DNA of 64,000 nucleotides from Ottelia alismoides (lineage: Eukaryota; Streptophyta; Magnoliopsida; Alismatales; Hydrocharitaceae): assembly GCA_037367405.1 (NCBI GenBank), contig JAZKJV010002626.1:372001-436000 (forward strand). Reading direction: 5' to 3'. Within the stretch, counting starts at the first letter, position 1. Each line of letters starts with the position of its first letter. The notes under the pieces are model-generated. The model had not been told where the DNA came from, did no database searches, and was given only the letters and a program-made list of their open reading frames with translations. The position numbers and the translations under genes are program-made. This document shows positions 23,798-34,529 of this stretch, in pieces.

Positions 23798-24450
23798 GCT
23801 TAGGATGTACTTTGTCCTATGTATAGGGGGTGAATGAGTCGAGTGTTCATTCGTTGTTCTGTTTAATTACCCCTGTTGTTGCCTATATTTAGGGATTATT
23901 TTACCCTAAGTATAGGGGGAGTGATGTGTAAATCCTTCTCTATCTTCTTCCGTCTTATGATCTCTTTTCTTCTTTTCTTCCTTTCTTCTTTTCTTCTTTT
24001 CCTCTTCTATCTTCTTTATCTACCGAAAATGTGTCGCACCTTTTTGTCAGTCTTCTATACTTATGACGTACTTTGTCCTAAGTATAGGGGGGTACGGACC
24101 CCGAGTATTTATATTCTTTGGTCCTCTCCACTGTCTCCTTTTCTTGTCTATACTTAGGATATCTTACCGAATGGATAAGGGAGACAGACTGAGTACGATC
24201 TGTTCTTTCCCACCCTTGACCCTCCCTGCTTTGAGTGCAGTCTGCTATACTTAGGATTATTTGATCCTATGTATGGGGGGACAGTCAACTTCTCATTTGT
24301 TCATTCATTCCTCCGTTCGTTTATTCTTTAGACTTTTCTATACTCAGTACGAGTTATGTCTTCTCTTTTTCTCTCTAATCTAAGAGGCATAGCTCAAGCT
24401 AAGTATAGGGGGGTCGTATATACTACATATATACTTTAGCCATAACTCAT
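23798..24450 (+). repeat. Element C 3' hairpin array (six PPT-like hairpins)
   Basis: Six stem-loops with AAGTATAGGGGG-like right arms at about 23798, 23882, 24056, 24148 (decayed), 24241 and the terminal module 24343-24448. The last has GAGTTATGTC (24351-24360), GGCATAGCTC (24386-24395), GCTAAGTATAGGGGGG, an ATATAC hairpin and CATAACTC (24441-24448). A TTTTCTTC-type pyrimidine tract lies at about 23960-24010. Short ORFs here are incidental. Confidence 0.85.
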
Positions 24451-25535
24451 ACTTTCGCATTTTTACTATTAAATATGGCTAATTATACTCATAAAACTCA
24501 TTAAAAACCTTAAAAAGATGTGCTTATTCCTCAAAATTCTTTTTGTACTTACTGATTAATAAATCAGATGGAAATATTTTTTGCAAAATGTTTCAAAAAT
24601 AGTTTGAAAACCTTTATCAAAAATCCTTTGAAAACTATTTGGACAACATTTTGTTACATGTTTTCAACCTTTGTAAAAACATTTTGATTGTAAAATTATT
24701 TTCTTTGTGTGAAATAAAATGTTTGGAAAACGATTTGCAAATGGCTTGAATAATGGTTGCAAAAATATTTGAAAAATCTATATATACTGTTTGGAAAACC
24801 TCTGCAAAATGATTTTCAAATGTTTGTACATGTTTGAATTCTTTGTAAAAATTAGTTTGGACTTTTGTTTTTAAAATTGTTCGAAAAACCTTTGTCAAAT
24901 AAGTTTGAGGAATACTTACATCTCACCTAAAATTCTCTATGTATATACCTATAAAATCGACCACTTACCCGTGTAAATTCTTAAAATCCACTTCGTGTAA
25001 ATACAAGATGCATCCTTGTGTAAATATTTGTTCCTAGTTTTTGACCAAAACCTTTTTGTTTTCAAAAATCTAAAAAACATTTGCAAAAGTAAAATACCAA
25101 AAACATTTGAAAAACCTATTTGAAAATTCTAAAAACTACATATGCATCATCTTTTCAAAAATCCATAAAAAGTTCAAAAACTTTGAAAATTGCATCACAA
25201 AAATATTTTCTTCATAGCATTTGCATAGCATGAGATTTTTTCAGATTGAGTTTAATGGTTGAACAAGTCTAAGTGAAATCCGAAGATTGGAGCTTGGTTG
25301 GACCTTAAATCTACCTAATTAGCAGGAACCTTATAGGAACTGGAATTGAGGTACTTCAGGTCTAGTTGACTTAATTCTTTGAGGATCACAAGACTTGGTT
25401 CAATTGATTCTTGACTGCCTAAGTAGAGTATTTCGGAGTACACGTACGACTCTTGTTGAAAATGACCTAACTTGGAAATCTACACCTTTCACTTGGCTCA
25501 ACTCGGTTGGAGTGGTGAGGGGGTGGGATTTGCCG
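24451..25535 (+). other. Element C 3' UTR, left part (degenerate TTTGAAAA repeats and shared block)
   Basis: CTGATTAATAAATCAG hairpin at about 24549-24564, then about 350 bp of degenerate TTTGAAAAC/TTTGCAAA repeats, then a segment shared with A, B and D (AACCTTATAGGAACTGG, TTAATTCTTTGAGG, about 25325-25385). Interrupted by B; continues at 56934. Confidence 0.7.
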
Positions 25536-25540
25536 GTATG
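25536..25540. repeat. Element B target-site duplication (left)
   Basis: GTATG immediately before B's LTR, repeated at 56929-56933 immediately after it. Joining the flanks restores the order of the shared 3' block as seen in element D. Confidence 0.92.
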
Positions 25541-26336
25541 TGATGAATACTCATTCATCACTCTTTATTCTTATATTTTAGCTACAAAAACCTTTGCAAA
25601 TGCATGTAGATATGTGTAAATACAAATAATTACCAAAAGCATGCATTGTGTAAAAATATATAATTAGCATGTTTTTGTGCAAAAATAAAAGAATAAAGAG
25701 TAAAAAGAAAAAGAGGGAAATATTTAGAATAAATATTGAGCAACCTAACCCAAGGGAGGGCTCAGCATGGGCCTGACCGCATAAAAGCCAAAGTAGAGGG
25801 AAATAGGGGCTCATGTGTGTAAATGATTATGTAAATAAATAAAAGTATTTTCCTCACAAAAATAGACTCAAATTGGTTTGCAAATATTTGTACATATTTA
25901 TAGATATAAAAACAAGATAAAAATAGAGAAATTAAAAAGAAACTAAAAACATCACTCATTGGTGTATATAGACCATCCATACATATTTATTTAGCCTTAT
26001 AAATAAATAAAATTAATTTCCAAAATTTTTGTAAATATTCTACATTATATAATATAAATAAACAAAATATAAAATAGGAATAAAATTGTAAAAAATAAGA
26101 AATTAAAAATCAAAAAAATCAAAAACCTACCTAGTGTACATATACCTATATATAGCTATATAATGTATATACCTTATTTTTTTTTCGAAAAATTAATTAA
26201 AAATCACTAAAAAATAGAAAAAATAAAATAAAAATATTTCATGTTTTAAGTTTTTATTAATTCGACCTTTTTCTACCCTAAAATAAATAAACAAACAAAT
26301 AAAGCTTGGCGGTTTCTGATTGGTCCACGGGGGCTT

Positions 26337-26352
26337 GTTGACCCCGGTCAAC
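26337..26352 (+). promoter_or_regulatory. Element B LTR inverted W-box palindrome
   Basis: GTTGACC-CC-GGTCAAC, perfect 7-bp arms. TTGGTCCACGGGGGC lies just upstream, as in A. About 200 bp downstream is the TATA box. Confidence 0.65.
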
Positions 26353-26555
26353 TTCCCCCGCGGACCCTCTTCCTCGCGGATCTGGGTGGAAGACCCGATT
26401 TCTCCATTTAATCCCCACCTGATCCGACACCCATTTCACTTAACCCCGGGCTCCGAATGATCTTTGAACGTCCAGGACCCTCGCCCCGGGGTGGGTTTGA
26501 TGGATCCGAGCTCCGCGCTACTCACCCGACCATCATATTTCCGGATCTCTGAGCG

Positions 26556-26562
26556 TATATAT
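26556..26562 (+). promoter_or_regulatory. Element B LTR TATA box
   Basis: GCGTATATATTG within GC-rich sequence, the only AT-rich stretch there. Conserved in the 3' LTR. Confidence 0.5.
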
Positions 26563-26816
26563 TGTCGTCACCGGCGACCTAATCTTCCATCTTTGGATCT
26601 TCCCCTCGGCGCCTGTGACGTCCTCCGGAGTCCCTGAGTGACAATCGTGGTCTCGGGAGTTGCAGCGAGGCCCCAGGAAGTCGGGAGCCACTGATCCGGT
26701 GGTCTTCAGCCGCCGTGCGCCGCCGCGAGCGCGTCGAGCCTCGGGGAGTCGACGGCCCCTTGCAGGCAATGACCAGGAGTTCCCTGAGCTCCAGCACAGT
26801 CGAATGCACCCGCCAG

Positions 26817-27121
26817 GTAACCTTCTTAGCCCGTAGCTTAGCGTAGGATTAGATTTTTCCGATTCCAGTAGGTTAGCTCCGCCACCTTCGCCTTTCGACT
26901 CCGGCCACCCATTCATCCCTCCGACACCACTACCACGTCCACCAGACCTCTCTCTCCACATTCTCCACCCAGCCATTCCTCCTGTCTCGCCCTGGAGCAG
27001 GGTATCGGCTCTCACCCTCCGCCGCTCGCCGGAGAGCCTCCATATCGCCTCATCTTTCACCTTCCGCCCGCTCTGACAGGTCGAGGCAGTTTGCCCTCGA
27101 CCCAGTTCTCTTCCTGTGCAG
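26817..27121 (+). other. Element B LTR: possible 5' UTR intron
   Basis: CGCCAG-GTAACC donor and CTCTTCCTGTGCAG acceptor, 305 bp apart, about 255 bp after the TATA box. Same arrangement as LTRs A and C. Splicing is inferred only from consensus and conserved position. Confidence 0.4.
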
Positions 27122-29095
27122 GTATCGAGCCCAGTCGACCTCATCTGGAGGTTGAGACTTCAGAGCACAGGAGCTCCCGTTCGTCCACGTCGTCGGAGCT
27201 CTCTGGAGCTCCTCGCTTTCATCGGAGCAGAGCATCAGGTGCGGAGCTTCACGGCGAAGCTTCCTCGTACCTCAGGAGCATCAGGCGAGGTCCACCGTGC
27301 ACGCAGAGGGCCGGCGAAGCTCACCGGCCGCCAGTTCTTCCAGCTGCCTCGTCGACCGTCAGATCTTCCTCAGCGCCCCAGTTGTCATCTGATCCATCCA
27401 TCCTAGGCGAGGTGTCACCGTCCGATCATTCCGAGGATAGATCTGGACCATCCGCTCGGAGGAAGAGGCACCAGCAAGCCTCCACCGTCAGATCGCCACG
27501 TGCCCTCTTCTCCTCCGTCGATCCACCAAGGGCTTAAACTCCAGAGCACCAGCACCGTCCGATCTCCACGTGGAGCACCCTCAGACGTTCGATCAGGCCA
27601 GGGGTTTCAAGGTTAAGGCGCCTTCGTTCTCGTTCGTTGGATCTGCCACGCGTCACACATCCGGCCATCCGCATTAATAAAGGGTAAACTACCCTTAGGC
27701 CCTCCTGTTTATTTCATTTCGTATTTAGTCCTGTAAATACCTAGTGTAGTTGTCGAGTTTTTTGGTACTTTTGCATTAAGGACCTCGCACTTTATTTTCC
27801 TTGCACTTATGCCCCTGTACGTTGTATGACACGTGCATCGACACGTGATTTTCTGGTTTATTTGCAATATAGGCCCTGCAGTTCTGGTTGTTCATTGATG
27901 AATGAAAGTTTTTAACTATTTGCATTTATACCCCTGTGCGTGATACATTTGAACATGTGCGTGATTTTTTGGGTATTTTGCGAATAGGTCCTTGGGCTTT
28001 TGGTACCTGTTACCAATAAGCCCTTGGAACTTATTTTTATTACATTTGGGTCCTTGAGTGCCTCAGGCATGCGCGACGCACGTGACTTCCTGGGTTAATT
28101 GCACCAGACCCCCCAGACTTTCGGGTATTTGCACTTTGGTCCATGTGCACTGTGCCCCCTCTTTATTTTTGAATAAAATAGCAACATACCTCCAAATCCA
28201 ACGAAAATTGGACACATGGCTCCTGCCATAGTGTAAAATTTTCGAGGATTTTTGAGGACATTTTTGTTTTCATTTGATATTTTTAGAAATTCAAAAACCT
28301 CCATTTTTGCTACTGTCTGACTTTAAAAACCCCAAAAAAATATTAAATAGTGTCCAAAAATTACAAAAAAATTGTCTACTATCTATTTTGTTGTGCTTGA
28401 TTTTCTAGCCAATTTTGGCTATTTTTCATTAGTGAAAACAACTAAAAATTGAAAAACACTTAAAAGCTTATAAAAATTCTAATAATAAAACCAAAAATCC
28501 AAAAATTATAATAGAGGTGCCTAAATTTTCCTTGGTTTCTCTTCTTTACAGGAAAATTACCTTCCAGCTAATTTGGGGCTTTAGATATTTTATTTAGGCC
28601 CTTTTAGCTCGGCTGGACAGTACCTTTCATTTCAGTCATTGTTTCATTTTTAGAAAATTAAATAAACATCAGAAAAATCTCAACAATTCACCAAAAACAC
28701 TAAAAATTATAAAACACATAAAAATATTTTTGTTAGAATTTTTGGTTGATTTTGAGTGCATTTAATAAATTGTTGAAGTGTGACGTTTCTTTGCTTTTAT
28801 TATTTTCTTAACATATTAAAAATCCAAAAAAATATAAAAACCCTTAAAAACCACCAAAAATATATTCTCTTCTCTGATTGACTACTTCGTAGGCCGAGAG
28901 GCCAACCCGTGCTCCTCGAGTTCGACCCTGGTCGCTATACCAGGTTAAATAAATAGCAAGACCGCTATTTCGCATTTTGATTGATTTTTATCTCTCTTGG
29001 TGGTCTATTTTTCTTGATTGTTCGCATTTGACTGCTTGGGTCGCAACGACCGATTAGCACCTTTATCCGAGTGGTCATTTCTGCGATCAACAGAA

Positions 29096-29114
29096 TGGCG
29101 CCGTTGCCGGGGAG
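29096..29114 (+). promoter_or_regulatory. Element B primer-binding site (tRNA-Asp)
   Basis: TGGCGCCGTTGCCGGGGAG, complementary to the 3' end of plant tRNA-Asp(GUC) including CCA. Identical to A's site. Confidence 0.93.
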
Positions 29115-30714
29115 CACAGCTTAGTAGTCGATTTAATTCTTTCCGCGGTTTTCTTTTCGCGGCTTTTTGTATAGATCTTTGTAGCTATATTTCCTCTGGC
29201 ATTCTTTAAATAATCTGGTTTGACACTCTTGTGTTTGTTTTCTTGTGAGGGCCCGAGGATCGAGGCGGCTTCTTCGGAAGCTGATGCAACCGCGAGAGTC
29301 GGAGGCGGCTCTTTTCTTTACAGAGCCGCAGGAGAGCGCAGGAGAGCGAGCAGGAGTGCGGGAGCCGCGGAATAACCGCGGATTAGCATAGTTTAGATTA
29401 GGATTTATTTCCCGTATAATTGAACTATTGTAATAAAGGTACATTCAGAGACAGTTGGACTCTCGGGTCTGTTTTGCCGAGCACCGGTGTGCTTGGGGGA
29501 CCCTTTAGATTTTTCGCGGTTTTTCGCGGTTTTAGCTTTTTAGCTGCCTTTTACGGTTTTCAGCGGTTTTTCTCGAGCCCCTAGATTTAGGATTTTCTGC
29601 TTGACTGTACCGTAATTAGTAGGATCCCCACACTTAATTGATTGCATGTTCCTATAGAGCGATAATTGGACCTACTAATAAATCAATAATAAAAATAGTT
29701 TAGTCGCTTTCCTGAGAGCCTACGTGCCGCGAGCCTGCCCCGTTAAGCGCTACTCCTGAACTCGACCTGTCGAGAAGAGGAGGGGTGGGTCTAGACCGGA
29801 CTCTTTGGATCAAAGGCAAGTGACTAGGCTAGACGGTTCTATCGAGTAGAAATTGCCAGCTTAGGACTCGGTTTTCACCGCTGCACCATTTAGGTAGTTT
29901 ATTTCCTGTCTTTAAATTCTGCACGGATCACTTTGCATGGAGACTGCTGGAGTCAGGTACGCATCTCTATCTCTGCATGCATCATTGATTTATCGCGCAT
30001 CGGCTTTTTCGTCTTCTCCCCTCTGTTTTTGATTTAATAACCAGGAGAACCGAAAAATTTGTTAGGCGTCTTTACTTGCATTAAAAACACCTAAAAAAAA
30101 CAATAAAATCGGGACTGCTAATCATACTTGACCTAAAAGACACTTCACTGAAAATCTGTCTTGGGGAGAGTAACCCCCTCCTTGTTTGGTTTGGATGAGT
30201 GAGAGAGTGACCCGCACATTAGGATAGAGCCTTCGATCTTTCTTGACTGATTACCGGCTTTCAGTACGGGACAGTCAGTTGAGAAATATCTGGATACCTA
30301 TTTACCTCACGTAATCGCTCTGATAGACTGGATGATCACCTAAAATAAAAGCGACAAGATAATTGACCGATCCCTTCGGTCTTCAGCTTGGTGTGCGTAG
30401 GTGAATTTGGGGGTTTGCTTGTTCATCTTGTGTGATTCCCAGATCTCTTCGATCCTTCCCCATCCTCTTCTCTATCCATCTGCTTCCCCACCCTCACCTC
30501 CCTTCATTCCATTTTCTTCTCCTTTACCCCTGGATGATGGATCCCTCTCACTGTTAGCCGGCTCTTACGGCTTTTTTCTCCATCCTATGACCATCACTCC
30601 AGTCCACCTTCTAGGAAGGTCGGATCTCCGACCAACCTCCCGCTCCCTCCCTCCCTTTCATCTCACTACTCTGGGCATGCTGTGCGAGACGTCCGAGGAC
30701 ACCAGATAGAGCAA
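29115..30714 (+). other. Element B leader with two conserved RNA-like modules
   Basis: Non-coding, 1.6 kb. TTAGTAGGATCC (from 29616/29617) pairs with GGACCTACTAA (29668-29678) with one bulged A, around GCATGTTCCTATAG (29644-29657). About 50 bp later comes ACGTGCCGCGAGC (from 29722) followed by CTCGAC-CT-GTCGAG (29761-29774) and AAGAGGAGGGGTG. Both modules recur in A. A 102-codon frame at 30401 (proline/serine-rich) overlaps the gag start in another frame and is unproven. Confidence 0.7.
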
Positions 30715-31764
30715 ATGCGAGACCCGGACGATGTTGTTGCTGAGTTGAGAGCGCACTCCGTTGATGATCACAGAGAGCAGTGGAGATCAGCAGATAGATC
30801 CCATTCCAGAGGGATGGAGGAGCAGATAGCACAGGGATCTCAGTCAGCTTCTACACTTGGTCCATTCGTCTTGGATTTGGATTACATCCAGCGACTGCCG
30901 ACATTTGCAGGAGAGGTGCACGAGGAGCCGTATCTTCACCTGTCAGCATTTGAGGAGTCTTGTAGAGTGCAGAGATATTCAGACATCACTGCAGAGGAGC
31001 TGATGAGCAGGACCTTTCCATTCACGCTTCACGACAGAGCCATGAGATGGCACCGACGATTGGGGAGGACATTCGAGACGTGGGGAGAGCTACGCCGAGA
31101 GTTTCTACAGAGATACTTTCCCCCACGTAGAGCAGAGTTTATGCGGTCTTTGATCATGGATTTTTCAGTTGACCCCCTGGAGCCATTGCACGAGGCATGG
31201 CCGAGGTTTCTTGACCTCTTGAGGAGATTTCCGGAGCACGGATTTCCACTGACAGACTTGATAGAGATCTCCATGCGGGGAATGACCGTAGAGCAGCTTG
31301 CATTGGTGATTACCACATGTGGCGGTTCACACCGCAGTTCCGACCTTGACTTCCTGGACACCGTCTCGAGCTTACTTTCACAGAGATTCTCTTCGCGAGA
31401 TACCATAGTCGGGACAACACATGCGGACGATGCAGTACCAGTGCGGTGTGTCACTTTACATGAGGATTCAGTTTCTACACACCAGCCCGAGGACTTGGAT
31501 CAGACAACACCACTGACAGAGGATATGACTGCCATAGCAGAGGTTCGGACCCAGAGTCTGCTTGAGTTCCCGTTGCACTTCCAGTTGGAGTTCGAGGCAG
31601 CCCCAGAGTTTCCAGTCGACGAGTCTTGGATATCAGATCTTCTGATACTCCAGGAGCCGGAGGAGCCCCGGCTGTTGCAGCCATTGACTCAGCTACTTCA
31701 GTCTCCAGTACCGGAGGAGTCAGCTTCCTTTCTGCAGAGATACTTCTCAGATGCAGACAGTCAC
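30715..31764 (+). CDS. Element B gag-like protein, N-terminal part (cut by element A)
   Basis: Encodes the capsid-type protein that would form particles. The in-frame frame opens slightly upstream, but 30715 is its first ATG. Residues about 50-225 are a Retrotrans_gag domain: LPTFAGEVHEEPYLHLSAFE, FPFTLHDRAMRWHRRLG, FETWGELRREFLQRYFPPRR, EPLHEAWPRFLDLLRRFP and a CGGSH motif, each aligning with element A's gag (LPAFHGNTSEEPYIHL, FPFSLQDKALYW, HEAWERFTDL, CGGSH). After this comes an acidic, proline-rich region. No CCHC zinc knuckle is present. The frame runs to the last base before element A; the apparent stop is A's own LTR start. The same frame continues on the far side at 50296. Sequence is well preserved, suggesting it was functional shortly before A inserted. 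Confidence 0.85.
31760..31764. repeat. Element A target-site duplication (left)
   Basis: GTCAC before A; identical GTCAC at 50291-50295 after it. Confidence 0.97.
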
Positions 31765-32009
31765 TGATGAATCTCCATTTCATCACCTTTATTCTATCAT
31801 TTTGGCCTTAAAAACCCCAGCAAATGCATGTAAAGAGCATTAATTTGTTCATATTAGCATCTATTATTGTTGGCATTAATTGTACATAAAATAAGGTTTT
31901 TAATGCCAAAATTATAGAATAAAGGGAAGAAAAGAAAAAGGAATAAAATATTGCAAAGATTTTATGACCTTAACCCCGAGACCAAGGCCAGCATGAACTT
32001 GGTCGACCA

Positions 32010-32034
32010 GGAATAAAGTAGGGGGAGATAAGGG
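32010..32034 (+). repeat. PPT-like purine tract inside LTR A
   Basis: GGAATAAAGTAGGGGGAGAT followed by AAGGG, about 245 bp from the LTR start. Near-identical tracts sit at the same place in LTRs C (about 16840 and 58030) and H (about 3770), and a weaker one in B. Confidence 0.6.
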
Positions 32035-33140
32035 CCAACATTCAATAAATACATCATTTATTCATTCTTCCATTATTGCATTTTTGGCACCTATTTTGTA
32101 CATAATTATTTATTCATCAAATAAAGAAACTTTGTACATAAAAGTTGTAGATAATAATGTAAATAAAATTACAAAATTGAGTTTGTGCAAAAATAATATA
32201 CAGTGTACATTTTATACACAAAATAAAAAGCAAAAATCTCAACTTCACAGACTCATATCTTGCAAATAAAAACTCCAAATCAATCAAACTCACCTTTAAT
32301 TGTATCTAGCATTTCATAAACTATTTTGTAAAATTATTTCCATAATTTTTGGAGTCCATCTGTGGAAGTTAGGTTTTTGACCTTCCTTGTACATAAGACT
32401 GATTAAAATACTCATTTTATTCAATATTTAGTAATTGTACAAAATTATATTTTTAAAAGTTTGTAAATAGTATATATAATACATGTACATGTTGAAATTA
32501 CAAGAAAACAAAAAAGAATTTGATAAATAAAATAAGTCTATAATAATCATAGACAAAAGACCTATGCTACATACATGTATATAAATAAAAAAAAAAGGGG
32601 AACTTAATTCTTTTATTCTTTGATTCATCCATATTTTATAATAATGTACATATAATATATCATTCATTAAAACTACAAAACAAAAATAAAAACAAATAAA
32701 ATTCATTAAATAAATTAAATGAATATAATATATAGGTAAAGTACCTATAAGTATACATACATACACATACATCTATTTATTTAAAAATATAAATAAACTC
32801 ATAAAAATAAAATAAAAATATACTTATACTCACAAAAATAAGTTATAAAATTATAAAATAAGAAACTAAAATAATAAAATAAAATAAATAAATTAAAAAT
32901 AAAATATACAAAAATACATGTAGATATACACATATACACATTATTCAATTAAAACCGTAATAAAATAATTCATAAAAATAAATAAAAATCGTATTAAAAT
33001 ACTACATACAATAATAAGGATTTTTCATTTTATACTTGAAAAATAATAAAATCGTTTATTAGCTTAAATAATTCATTCTTTGATACTCCAGCCTATTTTG
33101 TCTTCTAGCGGCCCCCGTGGACCAACCACAGGCCGGCAAA

Positions 33141-33159
33141 AGTTGACCTCGGGTCAACT
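33141..33159 (+). promoter_or_regulatory. Element A LTR inverted W-box palindrome
   Basis: AGTTGACC-TCG-GGTCAACT, perfect 8-bp arms, 207 bp upstream of the TATA box. The 3' LTR copy is intact at 48192-48210. Confidence 0.7.
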
Positions 33160-33365
33160 CTTCAGACTCAAGGACGGCCCCTCTGACAAGTCACGAGAGG
33201 TCCCTCTTCCTCGATTTTTCACGCCGATTGTGTTGCTCGAGGGTGATAAGACCCTTTATGAGATTTGTTCCTCGAACATCCACGAATCACGCCGCATCCC
33301 ATGATTCCTTGTACAGCATCTAGATTCACCAAGATCTGCCGGCCAATAAGGGCGCAAACTTTGCT

Positions 33366-33373
33366 TATAAATA
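33366..33373 (+). promoter_or_regulatory. Element A LTR TATA box
   Basis: TATAAATA followed by pyrimidine-rich CCCTCCGACCTCC. Transcription is expected to start about 30 bp downstream, near 33400. Copy in the 3' LTR at 48417-48424. Confidence 0.7.
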
Positions 33374-33555
33374 AACCCTCCGACCTCCTCATCCATTTTG
33401 GCCTCCCTTTCCGTCGTTTTCCACCGTCTATTCCAGTCCTCTGAGGTTCCTTGTGACAGGAGGGTCCTCCTGGAAGCTTCAGGCAGTTGGAGGAGTCGAA
33501 GGAGCGCCCACGGCCGCCGCGTCGCCGGAGGTCCTGCTCCCTGGTCGCACACCAG

Positions 33556-33927
33556 GTATAAGAGCTGCTTTCTTTCCGTTTTTAGCTTAGTTTTAGTCGT
33601 TACTTCGTAGTTTAGCTTTTAGATCAGTCAGTAGGGCCTCAGGTGCTCGATTAGCTTAAGATCGAAGTTCGCCGGAGTTTAGCTCCGGCGAACCTCTCTA
33701 CTCTGATCAGCACGCTATCTGACCCTTCGCCCCACCTCATCGCCTTCCCCTACGTATTCTCCACGCACCCACGCTCCAAGATCAGCCAGAGCTCGCCCAG
33801 CTCTGCGAATCGAGGTCCTCCCTCCTCCGCTTCGTCGGACCTCGCCGCCCTCCACCTTTCCCCGTTCGTCTATCCTAAACCTCGGGTCGAGGAAGACCCC
33901 CTCGAGCCCCTCTTTCATTTGGTGCAG
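33556..33927 (+). other. Element A LTR: possible 5' UTR intron
   Basis: ACACCAG-GTATAAG donor and CTCTTTCATTTGGTGCAG acceptor, 372 bp, beginning about 155 bp after the predicted transcription start. Preserved in the 3' LTR (48607 start). Supported by matching arrangement in B and C; no transcript evidence. Confidence 0.42.
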
Positions 33928-34499
33928 GACTCAAGCTGAAAGGAGCCCTCTAGGGCTCGATTCAAGTCCCTTCAAGGTTCCAGGACCCCCTTGTCTTCTC
34001 CGAGCTCGTCCAGCCGATCCAGGAGGTCCTGGACCTTCTGGAGCATCTCGAACGGTGCGCACCGCTTCGCCGGACACCTGGAGGGCACAAGCAGCAACAT
34101 TAAGCGCCTGGAGGCAGAGGAATCACCGATCGAAGCCAGGGAAGTCAGCCGTTCTTCCCTGTTCTTCGCGAGCAGCAGCAGCCGTTGGATCAAGAGCGCA
34201 GGTCCAGATCGAAGCCCAACCGTCCGATGAAGCCACGCAGCAACCGTCGGATCATCTCAAATGATCTAATCCTAACGCTTCATCGGCGAAGCGTCATCGG
34301 GCGAGGAGATGGTGACGCGTGTCAAGTGGCGAACGAAGAACCGTTGGATCGCGCGCACTTAGGGGGTAATTTTCACATATACCCCCGCTCTTTTGTATAT
34401 TTATTTTTTAATATTGTAAAGTAAATAGCACGTTGTAAATAAATTGTATATTTTGCAGAAAGGACCCTAAGTTTATTAGATTTGCATTTAGGTCCTTCC

Positions 34500-34529
34500 G
34501 CGCCTCACGTGCAGTCCCACGTGAGGCGC
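34500..34529. promoter_or_regulatory. Element A U5: 12-bp CACGTG palindrome
   Basis: GCGCCTCACGTG, six-base loop, CACGTGAGGCGC. In the 3' LTR one arm has C to T at a CpG, as expected from methylcytosine deamination. Element C's 5' LTR has the related CCTCACGTG/CACGTGAGG at 19207-19231. Confidence 0.7.

Larger units (their letters stand above)
25541..29092 (+). repeat. Element B 5' LTR
   Basis: 3552 bp; begins TGATGAAT-ACTC-ATTCATCA, an 8-bp terminal palindrome. AT-rich U3 to about 26300, W-box palindrome, GC-rich promoter and transcribed part to about 27660, AT-rich U5. The exact last base is uncertain by a few bp (CAACA at 29088-29092 chosen because it equals the 3' LTR in length and leaves GAA before the PBS). 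ORFs of 148 codons (27091-27537) and 203 codons (26533-27144, minus) are present in this GC-rich part but look compositional. Confidence 0.92.

Noticed and set aside
23798..24450. Regularly spaced repeats resembling a CRISPR array
   Set aside because: Units are imperfect hairpins of varying spacing inside a plant retrotransposon; no cas genes, eukaryotic context.
26533..27144. 203-codon minus-strand ORF in the B LTR
   Set aside because: It is in GC-rich LTR sequence, rich in G/R/E, has no domain, and in the 3' LTR the frame is broken into shorter pieces.
27091..27537. 148-codon plus-strand ORF in the B LTR, present in both LTRs
   Set aside because: Duplicated because the LTRs are copies; S/R/P-rich low complexity and overlaps the candidate intron. 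No sign of protein conservation.
31762..31767. Natural stop codon of the B gag ORF at TGA 31765
   Set aside because: The TGA is the first three bases of element A's LTR; B's frame continues after 50295.
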